A stretch of DNA of 64,000 nt from Pirellulales bacterium (lineage in GTDB: Bacteria; Planctomycetota; Planctomycetia; Pirellulales; JALHPA01): positions 1-64,000 of the forward strand of contig JANRLT010000040.1 in NCBI GenBank assembly GCA_033762255.1, read 5' to 3'. Shown one piece after another: positions 42,710-51,972 of this stretch. The position numbers were made by a program, and so were the translations under genes. Position 1 is the stretch's first letter. Every line of letters starts with the position of its first letter. The notes under the pieces are model-generated. The model ran no database searches. It saw nothing but the letters and a program-made list of their open reading frames with translations, and was not told the origin of the DNA.

Positions 42710-43279
42710 ATGAGGGTGATTTTTATCGGACCACCGGGCGCGGGCAAAGGAACGCAATCCCAGCGTTTGCTCCGCTATCTGGGAATCCCGCATGTCTCCA
42801 CCGGAGATCTTCTGCGGGAGGCCGTCCGACTGCATACCCCCGAGGGGCTCCTGGCCGAAAAATACATGAACGAGGGGCATTTGGTCCCCGACCCCATCAT
42901 GATCAAATTGGTGGGGCAGCGGCTGGATCAGCCTGATTGCCGGGTGGGGTGCCTGTTGGATGGATTCCCCCGCACGCTGGGCCAGGCGCAGGCCTTGGAC
43001 GAATATTTGCTGGGACATCAAATTCCCCTGCATGTGGTTTTGGAATTGCGGGTGAACGAAGAAGTATTAATCCAGCGTTTGGCGGGGCGGGGTCGGGTGG
43101 ATGATGAACCAGCGGTGATTCGCCAGCGATTTCACACCTATCGCGAGCGGACCGAGCCCCTTTTAGATTACTATCGACAACGGGGTTTATTAGAGACGAT
43201 CAACGGCATCGGCACCACCGACGAGGTTTTTGAGCGGATTCGGGCCGCGCTCGAGCGGCACCGCATCCAGCCGAATTAA
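42710..43279 (+). CDS. adk: adenylate kinase, short-LID form
   Basis: The 189-residue product begins MRVIFIGPPGAGKGTQSQRL with the P-loop GPPGAGKGT. It has the NMP-binding region HVSTGDLLREAV and the LLDGFPRTLGQAQALD motif. It interconverts ATP + AMP and 2 ADP. The LID is the short type (GRGRVDDEPAVIRQRFHTY) and lacks the ~30-residue, often zinc-binding insertion of long bacterial forms. Upstream, GCGTCCC/GGGACGC (42591-42610) forms a 7-bp hairpin. map follows 78 bases downstream. Confidence 0.97.
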   Translation: MRVIFIGPPGAGKGTQSQRLLRYLGIPHVSTGDLLREAVRLHTPEGLLAEKYMNEGHLVPDPIMIKLVGQRLDQPDCRVGCLLDGFPRTLGQAQALDEYLLGHQIPLHVVLELRVNEEVLIQRLAGRGRVDDEPAVIRQRFHTYRERTEPLLDYYRQRGLLETINGIGTTDEVFERIRAALERHRIQPN

Positions 43280-43357
43280 TCGTATAATGAACGGGCGGTA
43301 AGGCGTGGCGGGTGGATATTTTATCCAGGCATTAAATTTTGCGGGTGAAACGCGGTA

Positions 43358-44200
43358 ATGCGACGCAGCACGGAAAAATCGACACAACTTCCCAGCCTCA
43401 AATCCGCGCGGGAACTTTCGCTCATGCGCCGCGCGGGAATTGTCAACTGGGGCGCGCATCAAATCATCAAACGAATGGTCAAGCCCGGCGCGACCACGCT
43501 GGAAATCGACCAGGCGGTGGAACGCTATTTTGCCAAACACCAGGCCATTCCCCTGTTTAAGGGGGTGCCGGGAAAAATTCCCTTTCCCGCCGTCTGTTGC
43601 ATTTCCCTTAACGACGAGGTTGTGCACGGCATTCCTAAAAACAAGCCCCTGGTCGAGGGGGACATTGTCAGCATTGATACGGGGTGTCGGCTCAACGGTT
43701 GGTGCGCTGACTCCGCCCTGACCCACGCCGTGGGCAAAGTCCACCCCGAGACCCAACGCCTGCTGGATGTGACCCTGGGTTGCTTAAATCTGGCAATCGA
43801 TCTCATGGGCAAAAAAAAGTATTGGGGCGAAGTCGCCGAGCAAATGGCCATCTTTGTCCGCTCCGCCGGCTATAGCGTGGTGGAAAATTTTGTCGGGCAT
43901 GGCATTGGTCGGGGAATGCACGAAGAGCCTCAGGTTCCTAACTTTGTAAATACCGCGTTTCGCCGCAATCATGATTTCAAACTAGAGCCGGGCCTGGTCA
44001 TCGCCGTGGAACCGATGGTCAATATGGGAAGCAAAAAAGTCAAAGCCCACCCGGATCAATGGACACAGACGACTCAAGATGGCCGCCCGAGCGCGCATTT
44101 TGAACATACCGTGGCCATCACCGAAAATGGTCCCTGGGTCCTCACCGCCGCCCCCCAACCGGAAGAATTTGCCCAATATCAATTACCGGTCATCGAATAA
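43358..44200 (+). CDS. map: type I methionine aminopeptidase
   Basis: The 280-residue product removes the initiator Met from new proteins. All five metal ligands can be read: the two Asp of VSIDTGCRLNGWCADSALTH, the His of VGHGIGRGMHEEPQVPNF, the Glu of VIAVEPMVNMGS and the Glu of SAHFEHTVAITENG. An N-terminal stretch of ~20 residues precedes the catalytic domain. The usual infA is not found after it; the next gene is rpmJ, 108 bases on. Confidence 0.97.
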   Translation: MRRSTEKSTQLPSLKSARELSLMRRAGIVNWGAHQIIKRMVKPGATTLEIDQAVERYFAKHQAIPLFKGVPGKIPFPAVCCISLNDEVVHGIPKNKPLVEGDIVSIDTGCRLNGWCADSALTHAVGKVHPETQRLLDVTLGCLNLAIDLMGKKKYWGEVAEQMAIFVRSAGYSVVENFVGHGIGRGMHEEPQVPNFVNTAFRRNHDFKLEPGLVIAVEPMVNMGSKKVKAHPDQWTQTTQDGRPSAHFEHTVAITENGPWVLTAAPQPEEFAQYQLPVIE

Positions 44201-44236
44201 TCCCAATTTTAACAAAAAAAGTCACCGGGCGGGGCC

Positions 44237-44266
44237 TTGCTAGGGGGGGCCAGACCCCGATATACT
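44237..44266 (+). promoter_or_regulatory. candidate promoter of the alpha operon part
   Basis: TTGCTA (44237-44242) and TATACT (44261-44266), spaced by 18 bases, lie 43 bases before rpmJ. The -10 matches the consensus at five of six positions, the -35 at four of six. Confidence 0.4.
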
Positions 44267-44308
44267 AACTTTCTTCCAATTTTTTTGAATAAATCGTGGG
44301 TGTGAGTC

Positions 44309-44422
44309 ATGAAAGTTCGAGCTAGCATCAAGCGGATTTGCGACGCCTGCAAGATTGTCCGTCGCCGGGGAGTGGTGTTTGTGGTTTGCAGCAACCCCCG
44401 CCATAAGCAGCGTCAGGGTTAA
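44309..44422 (+). CDS. rpmJ: 50S ribosomal protein L36
   Basis: This 37-codon gene encodes [19 protein letters not shown], continuing [18 protein letters not shown]. It is the zinc-binding form of L36: two Cys in CDAC, then Cys and His in CSNPRH. L36 is the smallest large-subunit protein and binds 23S rRNA. Start 44309 is an ATG right after GTGTGAGTC, with no clear Shine-Dalgarno. It lies between map and rpsM, its usual place. It is easily missed because of its size. Confidence 0.96.
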   Translation: MKVRASIKRICDACKIVRRRGVVFVVCSNPRHKQRQG

Positions 44423-44585
44423 AACCGGTTGTTTTTGTGACTCCAAATTTTTGAGCCAGCCATTTTTGTGATGGCGGTGTTTTTTTTGGTGTGGATTGGT
44501 CGGGCGCCGAGCCACGCTAGTTGTTGGCTGGGTCATGCATCCCGGCGTTTAAACATTCATTTTTTGGTTTTTTAGCGGTGAACTG

Positions 44586-44969
44586 ATGCCTCGTTTGATG
44601 GGTGTGGACATTCCGGCGGACAAGCCCACGGTTTTCTCGCTGCAGTATTTGTATGGCGTGGGACCGGTCATCGCGCGTGAATTATGTCAAAAAGCGGGCG
44701 TGGATCCGCAGGCAAATGCCCGGGATATGACCGAGGCGGAAGTCGCGCGAATCGCCACGTTGTTAGACAAGGATTACACGGTAGAAGGGCAACTGCGGCG
44801 GGTAACGCAGCAGAATGTCCAGCGACTAAAGGACATCGGTTGTTACCGCGGCACCCGGCACAAACGTAATTTGCCAGTTCGGGGCCAACGGACCCGTACC
44901 AACGCTCGCACCCGCAAAGGGCCAAAGAAAACCGTGGCGGGCAAGAAGGGTGTCAAGGATCTAAAGTAG
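44586..44969 (+). CDS. rpsM: 30S ribosomal protein S13
   Basis: The 127-residue product begins MPRLMGVDIPADKPTVFSLQ and contains the helix-two-turn-helix region YLYGVGPVIARELCQKAGV and the basic tail RHKRNLPVRGQRTRTNARTR. S13 bridges the 30S head to the 50S and to P-site tRNA. Length and motifs are standard. The spacer to rpmJ (163 bases) has no gene. Confidence 0.97.
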   Translation: MPRLMGVDIPADKPTVFSLQYLYGVGPVIARELCQKAGVDPQANARDMTEAEVARIATLLDKDYTVEGQLRRVTQQNVQRLKDIGCYRGTRHKRNLPVRGQRTRTNARTRKGPKKTVAGKKGVKDLK

Positions 44970-45102
44970 GTTGAACGGGGCGGGGTGATTTTTGTGCCCT
45001 GGTCGGGTGTTCGATTTTTTAGCTGGGTCGGTTACGGCAAAGTCGGTTGGTTTAGCTGTGGGTGTTGTTGGGCGAAATTTTTTTGTAGGGGAGAGTTGAT
45101 TC

Positions 45103-45507
45103 GTGGCAAAGCAAAGTCAAGCAAGTTCGCAGGCTAATAAGCGCAAGAAAATCCGCCGCAATGTTTCCGCCGGAATTGCGCATATCAAGGCGACATTTAA
45201 TAACACCACGGTGACCATTACCGATACCAAGGGGGACGCCCTGTGTTGGTCAAGCGCGGGGACCACCGGTTTTAAGGGAAGCCGCAAAAGCACTCCTTAT
45301 GCCGGTCAATGCGCCGCCCAGCAATGTGCCGAAAAGGCCAGCAAATTTGGCGTGAAAGAGATTGAAGTGCGGGTGAAGGGACCGGGCGCCGGTCGTGAAA
45401 GCGCGATCACCGCGTTGCAGGCCGCCGGTATGTCGATCAAGAGTATCGAGGATGTTACCCCGCTGCCGCATAATGGCTGCCGCCCCCCGAAAAAGCGGCG
45501 GGTGTAA
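45103..45507 (+). CDS. rpsK: 30S ribosomal protein S11
   Basis: The 134-residue product has the S11 core: [60 protein letters not shown] and the end [19 protein letters not shown]11 lines the platform near the mRNA exit. It starts at a GTG (45103) preceded by GTAGGGGAGAG, a good Shine-Dalgarno 8-12 bases upstream. Confidence 0.97.
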   Translation: MAKQSQASSQANKRKKIRRNVSAGIAHIKATFNNTTVTITDTKGDALCWSSAGTTGFKGSRKSTPYAGQCAAQQCAEKASKFGVKEIEVRVKGPGAGRESAITALQAAGMSIKSIEDVTPLPHNGCRPPKKRRV

Positions 45508-45594
45508 TTACGCTTGTTGGTAGATGATTTTCGGCTGGATGAATTTAATTGGCTTGATTGTCCCTTTTTGCTTTTTTCGTTAATCAGAGCGGTT

Positions 45595-46221
45595 ATGGCC
45601 CGTACCACTGGACCCGTTTGTCGCTTGTGCCGCCGTGACGGCATGAAGTTGTTTTTAAAAGGCACCCGTTGCGATACGCCGAAGTGCGCGTTTGAACGGC
45701 GGGATGTGCCGCCGGGGATGCACAACACCAAGCGCGGCAAACTGACCGACTATGGGTTGCACCTGCGCGAAAAGCAAAAGGTTAAGCATTATTATGGCGT
45801 GCTAGAGCGGCAATTTCGCGGCTACTTTGACCGGGCGAACCGGGGCAAGGGAAACACCGGCGAAGCCCTCATGAGTCTGCTGGAACGGCGGTTAGATAAC
45901 ATCGTGCATCGACTGGGCTTTGCCCAATCCCGGGCGCAGGCCCGGCAGTTGATTGTGCACGGTCATATCACGGTTAACGGCCACCGGTTGGATATTCCCA
46001 GTTATCTGGTCAAGATGGGGGACGTTATCCGGGTAAAAAACCGCGTCAAGAGCCTGCAGGCGGTGACCGGCATCCTGGCGGAGAACACGCATGGCGTGCC
46101 TGACTTTTTAAGCCGGATCGAAGGAGGCATTCCAGAAGGCCGGGTGAACCGCCTGCCCGCCGCGGATGACGTCTCCATACCGGTCCAGGCCAACTTGATT
46201 ATCGAGTTGTGCTCCAAGTAA
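45595..46221 (+). CDS. rpsD: 30S ribosomal protein S4, zinc form
   Basis: The 208-residue product begins [20 protein letters not shown] and has four N-terminal Cys (CRLC, then C-x5-C in TRCDTPKC), the zinc-binding form of S4. The S4 RNA-binding domain is clear: [20 protein letters not shown] and [21 protein letters not shown]4 starts 30S assembly and, in E. coli, represses the alpha operon. The ATG at 45595 is the family start; the frame is open 27 codons upstream. Confidence 0.97.
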   Translation: MARTTGPVCRLCRRDGMKLFLKGTRCDTPKCAFERRDVPPGMHNTKRGKLTDYGLHLREKQKVKHYYGVLERQFRGYFDRANRGKGNTGEALMSLLERRLDNIVHRLGFAQSRAQARQLIVHGHITVNGHRLDIPSYLVKMGDVIRVKNRVKSLQAVTGILAENTHGVPDFLSRIEGGIPEGRVNRLPAADDVSIPVQANLIIELCSK

Positions 46222-46363
46222 TCCAGTTAAACAAGAATAATTGTGGCCCCGCCGCGTGGCGGTTGCCCCCCGAACAATTGTGTATGCGGGTGTCGAGGTC
46301 TTATGGGAGCGCGCAAGGTGATGCCCGCTCCGCTCGACGATGCCTGTGTTTCATGTAAAAATT

Positions 46364-46390
46364 TTTGCCCCGCGGGGCAAAGGTTTTTTT
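46364..46390 (+). terminator. terminator-like hairpin on the rpoA ribosome-binding site
   Basis: An 18-base perfect palindrome (TTTGCCCCGCGGGGCAAA, 46364-46381) folds into a 7-bp stem with a CGCG loop and is followed by GG and seven T. The Shine-Dalgarno AGGAG (46391-46395) and rpoA ATG (46405) come at once after it. It could be an attenuator between rpsD and rpoA. Confidence 0.6.
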
Positions 46391-46404
46391 AGGAGTTGTA
46401 ATCC

Positions 46405-47400
46405 ATGCATATTCGTTGGCGCGGTTTTGAACTTCCCAGTAATGTTACGTGCGATTACCGCACGCTGACCCCCACTTACGGCAAGTTCGTGGCGGAGCCG
46501 TTTGAACGTGGATTTGGCGTGACCATTGGCAACAGCTTGCGGCGCATTCTCCTTTCCAGCCTGGAGGGGAGCGCTGTGACCCAGATTAAGATTTTGGGCG
46601 CGCAGCACGAATTTAGCACGCTGCCGGGCGTGGTGGAGGACATGACCGATGTCGTCCTCAACATCAAGTCGCTCGTCATCAAGAATCACACGGATTCGAC
46701 AAAAGTCATTCGCATTGAAAAGTCCAAGCGGGGCCTGGTGACCGGTGCCGACATCGTGACCGACGACACGGTTGAGGTCATTAACAAGAACCATGTGATT
46801 GCCACCTTGACCGAAGACGTCAAATTTGAGGTGGAAATGGTGATTGAAAACGGCCGGGGCTATATCCCCGCGACGGAACACAGCGCCAACGTGCAGGAAA
46901 TCGGGATCATCCCGGTGGACGCCGTGTACAGCCCGGTTACCCGCGTTCGTTATGATATTGAGGAAACCCGCGTCGGCCAAAAGACCAACTACGACAAGCT
47001 GACCTTAGAAATCTGGACCAATGGCTCGCTCCACCCGGAGATGGCGCTGGTCGAAGCGGCAAAAATCCTTCGCAAGCACTTAAATCCATTTGTCCAGTAC
47101 AATGAACTGGGACCACGCGTGACCACGACCGCCCGCTCGGCCGGGGGGGGTGGTTTGGATCCCTCCATCGAGGCCAAGCTGAACATGAGTCTGGCCGAAC
47201 TAAAGCTTTCCGTCCGGGCCACCAATTGCCTGGAAAGCGAGAATATCAACACCGTGCGCGACTTGGTCGTCCGTAACGAGGACCAACTGCTGGAAGTTCG
47301 CAACTTTGGCGAGACTACCCTCCGCGAAGTCCGTGATAAACTCGCGGAGTTGGGTCTACGCCTGGGCATGCGGTTGCCAGCGGCGGTGGCGGCGGTTTAG
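46405..47400 (+). CDS. rpoA: DNA-directed RNA polymerase subunit alpha
   Basis: The 331-residue product has the alpha N-terminal domain ([20 protein letters not shown] and [20 protein letters not shown]) for dimerisation and beta/beta' binding. A linker follows, then the C-terminal domain ([20 protein letters not shown] and [20 protein letters not shown]) that touches UP elements and activators. Length is standard. A strong AGGAG lies ten bases before the ATG, directly after a terminator-like hairpin. Confidence 0.98.
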   Translation: MHIRWRGFELPSNVTCDYRTLTPTYGKFVAEPFERGFGVTIGNSLRRILLSSLEGSAVTQIKILGAQHEFSTLPGVVEDMTDVVLNIKSLVIKNHTDSTKVIRIEKSKRGLVTGADIVTDDTVEVINKNHVIATLTEDVKFEVEMVIENGRGYIPATEHSANVQEIGIIPVDAVYSPVTRVRYDIEETRVGQKTNYDKLTLEIWTNGSLHPEMALVEAAKILRKHLNPFVQYNELGPRVTTTARSAGGGGLDPSIEAKLNMSLAELKLSVRATNCLESENINTVRDLVVRNEDQLLEVRNFGETTLREVRDKLAELGLRLGMRLPAAVAAV

Positions 47401-47483
47401 CCCCCCGGCCAGGATCCTTCGTTAGCAGCAGCGTTTTTATTTCGTGGCCAGTTTTTGGCAGGCATTTATTTCCATCATTGCCA

Positions 47484-47507
47484 GCGCGGCGGTTGCCACC
47501 GCCGCGC
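47484..47507 (+). other. GC-rich hairpin between rpoA and rplQ
   Basis: GCGCGGCGG and CCGCCGCGC form a perfect 9-bp stem with a TTGCCA loop. No T-run follows, so it is not a standard terminator; it may stabilise mRNA ends or shape rplQ expression. Confidence 0.55.
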
Positions 47508-47535
47508 GGCGCTTGACAAATTGTGAGTGTGGGTT

Positions 47536-48111
47536 ATGCGTCATCGTCGTAAAGGCCGGGTTTTAGGTCGTTCCCCCAGCCATCAGCGCGCCTTGCTGAA
47601 GAACCTGGCCAGCGCTCTGTTCCTGACCGAAAAACTCTACGAAGAAGGGACAGAAGGGAAACCCAAAGTCGCCGGTCGGATCATCACCACCCTGCCCAAG
47701 GCCAAGGAAGTCCGCCCCGTGGTCGAGCGATGCATCACCCTGGCGATTCGTTCGCAAGAGTCGCTGGAGGCGGCCCGCCCGTTTGGTCCGCCGACTAATG
47801 CCGACGGCGAAATCGACCGTCGCGGCGAGGCGTACAAATCCTGGCGCAAAAGCCCCGATTGGACCAAGTGGACGCAGGCCATCGCACCCCATGTCGAGGC
47901 TCGTCGCCGCGTCGCCACCCTGCTAGGCAACAAAGAAGCCATGCGGCTTTGCTTTGACCAAGTTGCCCCGCGCTTTCTTAGCCGTCCCGGTGGTTACACC
48001 CGCATCCTCAAATTGGCCAAGCCCCGCCTGGGAGATGCCGGCCAGCGCGTTTTGCTGGAATTTGTGGGCCAGTCGGCTGCTGTGGCGACCGCTCCGGAGA
48101 TCGAGGCATAG
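47536..48111 (+). CDS. rplQ: 50S ribosomal protein L17 with large insertions
   Basis: The 191-residue product begins MRHRRKGRVLGRSPSHQRAL and ends with the L17 signature RFLSRPGGYTRILKLAKPRL. Bacterial L17 is usually ~115-130 residues. Here ~15 extra residues follow LFLTEKL, and about 50 more (ESLEAARPFGPPTNADGEID through EARRRVATLLG) split the middle. L17 sits at the outer surface near the tunnel exit, so the inserts can be solvent-exposed. The Met at 47536 is the family start. Confidence 0.95.
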   Translation: MRHRRKGRVLGRSPSHQRALLKNLASALFLTEKLYEEGTEGKPKVAGRIITTLPKAKEVRPVVERCITLAIRSQESLEAARPFGPPTNADGEIDRRGEAYKSWRKSPDWTKWTQAIAPHVEARRRVATLLGNKEAMRLCFDQVAPRFLSRPGGYTRILKLAKPRLGDAGQRVLLEFVGQSAAVATAPEIEA

Positions 48112-48185
48112 TTATTATATTGATGTTTTTTTGCCGTCCCCGGTTAACTTAGTTTGTCGCGGTTATTGCTAGCATTTTTGCATTC

Positions 48186-48216
48186 CCCGTTTCCAGTATT
48201 GCCGGGCTGGAACGGG
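48186..48216 (+). terminator. possible terminator of the ribosomal cluster
   Basis: CCCGTT-T-CCAG pairs with CTGG-AACGGG (ten pairs with one bulged T) around a ten-base loop. The following T content (TGGATTTCTTGG) is weak, so efficiency is doubtful. Confidence 0.4.
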
Positions 48217-48313
48217 TGGATTTCTTGGTGTCTGGGACAGGCGGCCCCAGTTACTTCTATTTTTGTTTTTCTAGCCCGAGGGATTTCTTGGGTGAAGAGG
48301 CCATAAGTTCGGA

Positions 48314-48342
48314 TTGACCCTGGCTTCGCACGGGGATATTCT
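48314..48342 (+). promoter_or_regulatory. candidate sigma70 promoter
   Basis: TTGACC (five of six) and TATTCT (four of six), spaced by 17 bases, lie 130 bases before the lipoprotein gene at 48472. This is a motif-only call. Confidence 0.35.
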
Positions 48343-48471
48343 TGGCGATCGGCATATTCAATTTTTATTCAACGCGGGACGCGGCACATGTCGCGGCGTG
48401 GAACTCAGTCAATTGGGTGAGAAGCCTCTTATAGCTCAACTATGGTATGAGCCTACTCAAGGATGGGTGGC

Positions 48472-49497
48472 ATGCGTTGGCGGGCAATTTGCCATTTTTT
48501 GCATCTGTTAGGCGCGGGATTGGCCTGTTGCGCGCTGGCGGGTTGCCGGCTAAATTGGGTCGCGCCGACCGGACGTTCCCCTCTCAAATCGTTTGAACTG
48601 GCGGAGGGGCAATCCGCGCTGGAAATTTACAGTATTCGTTCTCCCCGCGTTAGTACCGCCGCCGCCGCCGAAATGTGGCAAGGAGTCGACGAATTTGCCT
48701 TGTCAGACGAAACCCGCCGTCAATTGGCCGCCAATGGACTGCGGGCCGGCGTGGTGACTGGCACGCCAAATCCCGTGCTGGCAAAGTTATTGGCCCAGCA
48801 AACCCAGCCGCTTACCAGCGACGAACTTGGGGAATTTGTTGGCGATACAGCAAATTCCACAGAGGCCCCCGGTGAACCCCCTCAATCTCCTGCCGAATTG
48901 ATTGATGAAATCCCGCTAGCGGATAATGGGGGAACCCTGTCAGCGGAAAAAACAGAGGCCTCTCCCCCGACTGATGCGCCAACCGCCGCGGTGGCGGCGA
49001 TGGCCCTGGGGAGCGAGCCTTGTGTGCGGCGGAACACGCTGCATTTGATTCCTGGTCAATCGGCGGAAGTGCAGGCGGGTGGAGAGCACGCGACTTGGCC
49101 GCTGTTGTACAATAATCAAGGTCGGATTGAGGGCCAATCCCTCACCCAAGCGCGGGGTGTTTGGCGGTTGCAGTTGCAATCCGCCGTGAATCGTGGAGTA
49201 AGAGTGCGGCTTTTGCCGGAAATCCAGCATGGGGTTGCTAGGCAACACTGGGTAGGCGAGGAAGGCATCATTCGCCAGGAAATTCGCAAGCCCCGGCTGA
49301 CTTTAGAGCATTTGTCCATCTCCGCGCAGCTTTTGCCGGGCCAGATGCTGGTGATCGCCCCCGTGCCCGATCGGCCGGGAAGTCTGGGGCATTATTTTCT
49401 AGGCCATCAGGTCCAGGGAGAGACCGAGCCAAAGGTACTGGCCATTCGTCTTGCCCAAAACAAACTTGATCCGTTACTGCAATCGACGGATGAGTGA
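48472..49497 (+). CDS. hypothetical lipoprotein
   Basis: The 341-residue protein starts MRWRAICHFLHLLGAGLACC with the lipobox LAGC at ~25, so it should be anchored in a membrane. Residues ~120-180 are Pro/Glu/Ala-rich and probably unfolded. The C-terminal half (~185-340) looks like one or two beta-sandwich domains (LHLIPGQSAEVQAGGEH, ISAQLLPGQMLVIAPVPDRP). I do not recognise a named family. It lies between the ribosomal cluster and fba, 149 bases upstream of the latter. Confidence 0.7.
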   Translation: MRWRAICHFLHLLGAGLACCALAGCRLNWVAPTGRSPLKSFELAEGQSALEIYSIRSPRVSTAAAAEMWQGVDEFALSDETRRQLAANGLRAGVVTGTPNPVLAKLLAQQTQPLTSDELGEFVGDTANSTEAPGEPPQSPAELIDEIPLADNGGTLSAEKTEASPPTDAPTAAVAAMALGSEPCVRRNTLHLIPGQSAEVQAGGEHATWPLLYNNQGRIEGQSLTQARGVWRLQLQSAVNRGVRVRLLPEIQHGVARQHWVGEEGIIRQEIRKPRLTLEHLSISAQLLPGQMLVIAPVPDRPGSLGHYFLGHQVQGETEPKVLAIRLAQNKLDPLLQSTDE

Positions 49498-49645
49498 TCT
49501 GGCCGGGTCCACGGCATGCATTTTTAGGGATTTTCGCCCCCTGTTGTGCCCGCCTATTTCCGCATAGAATACGATTTTTGGCCAGGGCGGCCGGGATGTG
49601 GCCAAAGTTTGTTTTTCGCGGTTTTTCCCTTGCAGGAGTGGTGTT

Positions 49646-50689
49646 ATGCCCTTGGTGCCGATGCGCATTTTGTTGGATCACGCGGCCGAGCATGGTTATG
49701 GTTTGGCGGCGTTCAATGTCAACAATATGGAACAGATACAATCCATCATGGAAGCGGCCAAGGAAACCAACTCGCCGGTAATCGTGCAGGCGTCCCGCGG
49801 GGCCCGCGGTTATTCGCAGGATAACTACCTTCGGCACCTGATGTTGGCCGCCGCCGAGTTATACCCCAAGATTCCCATTGCCATGCACCAGGATCATGGC
49901 AACAGTCCCCAGACCTGCCTGAGCGCCATCGAGAACGGCTTTACCAGCGTGATGATGGACGGATCGTTGGCCGAGGATGGCAAAAGCCCCGCGGATTACG
50001 ATTACAACGTGAAAGTCACCGCCGAGGTGGTCAAGCTGGCCCACGCCCGCGGCGTCAGCGTGGAAGGAGAGTTGGGCTGTCTGGGATCGCTGGAGCATGG
50101 CGAAGGGGAACAAGAGGACGGCCATGGCGCGGTGGGTAAACTAAGCCACGATCAATTGCTAACCGACCCCGACGAGGCGGAGCGTTTTGTGCGGGATACC
50201 GGCGTGGACGCGCTGGCTGTGGCCATCGGCACCAGCCACGGCGCTTACAAATTTACCCGCAAGCCCGACGGTGAAGTCCTGGCCATGAAGCGCATCGAGG
50301 AAATCCACCGCCGCCTGCCGAACTGCCACTTGGTCATGCATGGCTCGTCCAGCGTGCCGCAAGAGCTGCAGGATATCATTAACAAATTCGGCGGTAAAAT
50401 GCCGCAGACCTGGGGCGTGCCGGTGGAGGAAATCCAGCGCGGCATTAAACACGGTGTGCGTAAAATCAATGTCGACACCGACAATCGCATGGCCATTACC
50501 GGCGCGATTCGCCAGGTGCTGTGGTCGCATCCCGATAAATTCGACCCTCGGGATTACCTCAAACCGGCCCGCGACGCCATGAAGAAAATCTGCGCCGAGC
50601 GAATGGTCCAATTTGGCCAGGCGGGGAACGCGGATAAAATCAAGCCGGTCTCCTTGGATGAAATGGCGCAGCGCTATTTAAAGAAGTAA
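49646..50689 (+). CDS. fba: class II fructose-bisphosphate aldolase
   Basis: The 347-residue enzyme cleaves fructose 1,6-bisphosphate into dihydroxyacetone phosphate and glyceraldehyde 3-phosphate. The zinc/active site motif is AMHQDHGNS. The GELG...LEHGEGE region, [14 protein letters not shown] and [16 protein letters not shown] are also conserved. The [20 protein letters not shown] block is typical of the 'Calvin cycle' subtype of class II aldolases. AGGAG lies seven bases before the ATG at 49646. The gene is followed by an inverted repeat that may end transcription. Confidence 0.97.
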   Translation: MPLVPMRILLDHAAEHGYGLAAFNVNNMEQIQSIMEAAKETNSPVIVQASRGARGYSQDNYLRHLMLAAAELYPKIPIAMHQDHGNSPQTCLSAIENGFTSVMMDGSLAEDGKSPADYDYNVKVTAEVVKLAHARGVSVEGELGCLGSLEHGEGEQEDGHGAVGKLSHDQLLTDPDEAERFVRDTGVDALAVAIGTSHGAYKFTRKPDGEVLAMKRIEEIHRRLPNCHLVMHGSSSVPQELQDIINKFGGKMPQTWGVPVEEIQRGIKHGVRKINVDTDNRMAITGAIRQVLWSHPDKFDPRDYLKPARDAMKKICAERMVQFGQAGNADKIKPVSLDEMAQRYLKK

Positions 50690-50716
50690 AGCGCAAAACG
50701 AGCACGCATTTCATTT

Positions 50717-50790
50717 TTGAACAGGAGTAAGCAGCGAGAGCGGAGGAAATACAAATCTCTTCTCTGCTACCTTCGCTACCTCCTGTTCAA
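50717..50790. repeat. inverted repeat R6, compact copy
   Basis: TTGAACAGGAG at 50717-50727 is exactly complementary to CTCCTGTTCAA at 50780-50790. Pairing continues imperfectly inward through AGCAGCGAGAG and GTAGCGAAGGTAGCAGAG words. The same AACAGGAGG(N)AGC...AGAG word flanks the GxxExxY remnant at 56605 and 57155. It may act as a terminator for fba. Confidence 0.75.
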
Positions 50791-50910
50791 TTGCATTTTG
50801 AACAAAGTAAACAAAGGGATCAAAGAATTGCCGAAAACTTGTTTTGTTGACTTCGGTGCTTTTTGTGAAGTAACGATTCGGCATTTCTGACTTTCACCGG
50901 GATTTGGCTG

Positions 50911-51717
50911 TTGTCCCACGCCGCTTATTTATCCGCCGACTTAACGGGACAACTGGTCTTTTTGGGGACTGGCACTTCGGTCGGCGTCCCCTGCATTGGT
51001 TGCGGTTGCCCGGTGTGCGCTAGCGCTCATCCCCGTAACCAGCGGCTCCGTAGCAGCATCGCCCTGGGCTTGCCCGGGGGGACGCTTTTGGTGGACACCA
51101 CGCCCGATCTGCGGCAGCAGCTATTAAGGGAGCGAATCGGCGTCGCCCACGCGATTTTGTACACCCACGATCATGCCGACCATGTCATGGGCCTGGATGA
51201 TGTGCGGGTATTTTCGTTTTACCTGGGGGGGGCGATACCCGTTTATTGCGAGGAACAGGTGGAAGCTCGCCTGCGCAAGAGCTTTGATTATGCCTTTGCC
51301 CCCGAGTCCAAAAATTACGCCGGTGGCGTGCCGACATTGGATTTTCGCCGCGTGGAGCTGGCCCCTTTTGATGTCCTGGGGACGCGGGTGGTGCCGCTGC
51401 GACTGCGACATGGACGGTTTGAGGTGCTGGGTTTTCGCTTTGGAAATGTGGCGTATTGCACCGACACCAACGGCATACCCGCGGAAAGCCAAGAGTTACT
51501 AGCCGATCTGGATGTGCTGATTTTGGACGCGCTTCGTCCCCGGCCGCATGTATCGCACTTTAGCCTGCAAGAAGCCATTGACATGGCGCAGCGCTTAGGT
51601 GCCCGCCGGACCATCTTTACCCACATGGGACACGAGATTGACCATGAACACGTCAGCGCGGAACTGCCCGACGGGATGGAACTGGCTTTTGACGGGCTGC
51701 GCGTGGCGTTAAGCTAG
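50911..51717 (+). CDS. MBL-fold metallo-hydrolase (PhnP-like)
   Basis: The 268-residue enzyme has the N-terminal FLGTGTSVGVPCIGCGC, with CxxCxC typical of PhnP-type phosphodiesterases. The metallo-beta-lactamase motif is THDHADH, with further ligands in CTDTNG and THMGHEIDHEH. Related proteins hydrolyse cyclic phosphodiesters such as 5-phosphoribosyl 1,2-cyclic phosphate. No phn genes are near. The frame opens with TTG at 50911 (product begins SHAAYLSADLTGQLVFLGTG); no better start is visible upstream. Confidence 0.88.
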   Translation: MSHAAYLSADLTGQLVFLGTGTSVGVPCIGCGCPVCASAHPRNQRLRSSIALGLPGGTLLVDTTPDLRQQLLRERIGVAHAILYTHDHADHVMGLDDVRVFSFYLGGAIPVYCEEQVEARLRKSFDYAFAPESKNYAGGVPTLDFRRVELAPFDVLGTRVVPLRLRHGRFEVLGFRFGNVAYCTDTNGIPAESQELLADLDVLILDALRPRPHVSHFSLQEAIDMAQRLGARRTIFTHMGHEIDHEHVSAELPDGMELAFDGLRVALS

Positions 51718-51972
51718 GGTGATTGGGAAGAATTCTTGTTCTGCAAACCGCCAAAATACCGCGGAAAATTTTGATTTGATGTGGGTTGTGTAAATATTAT
51801 TATTTTTCTTCACTTGGTTGCTGGATGTGAATAAAATTTCTGGCAAATGCGAATAAAGCAGGGATTTTGCTCCTTTCGGCCACTTGTTTCCACACAGGTT
51901 CCTCTGATGAGCGAGTGAATATCAGATCGTTCAGTATCAAATCGTCCCAACCGATTGACAGGAACAGAAACC

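Larger units (their letters stand above)
48112..48471. other. end of ribosomal cluster, promoter region of next gene
   Basis: This 360-base spacer has no gene. It holds a 10-bp bulged hairpin at 48186-48216 that may end the ribosomal transcript and a promoter-like pair at 48314-48342. Confidence 0.55.
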
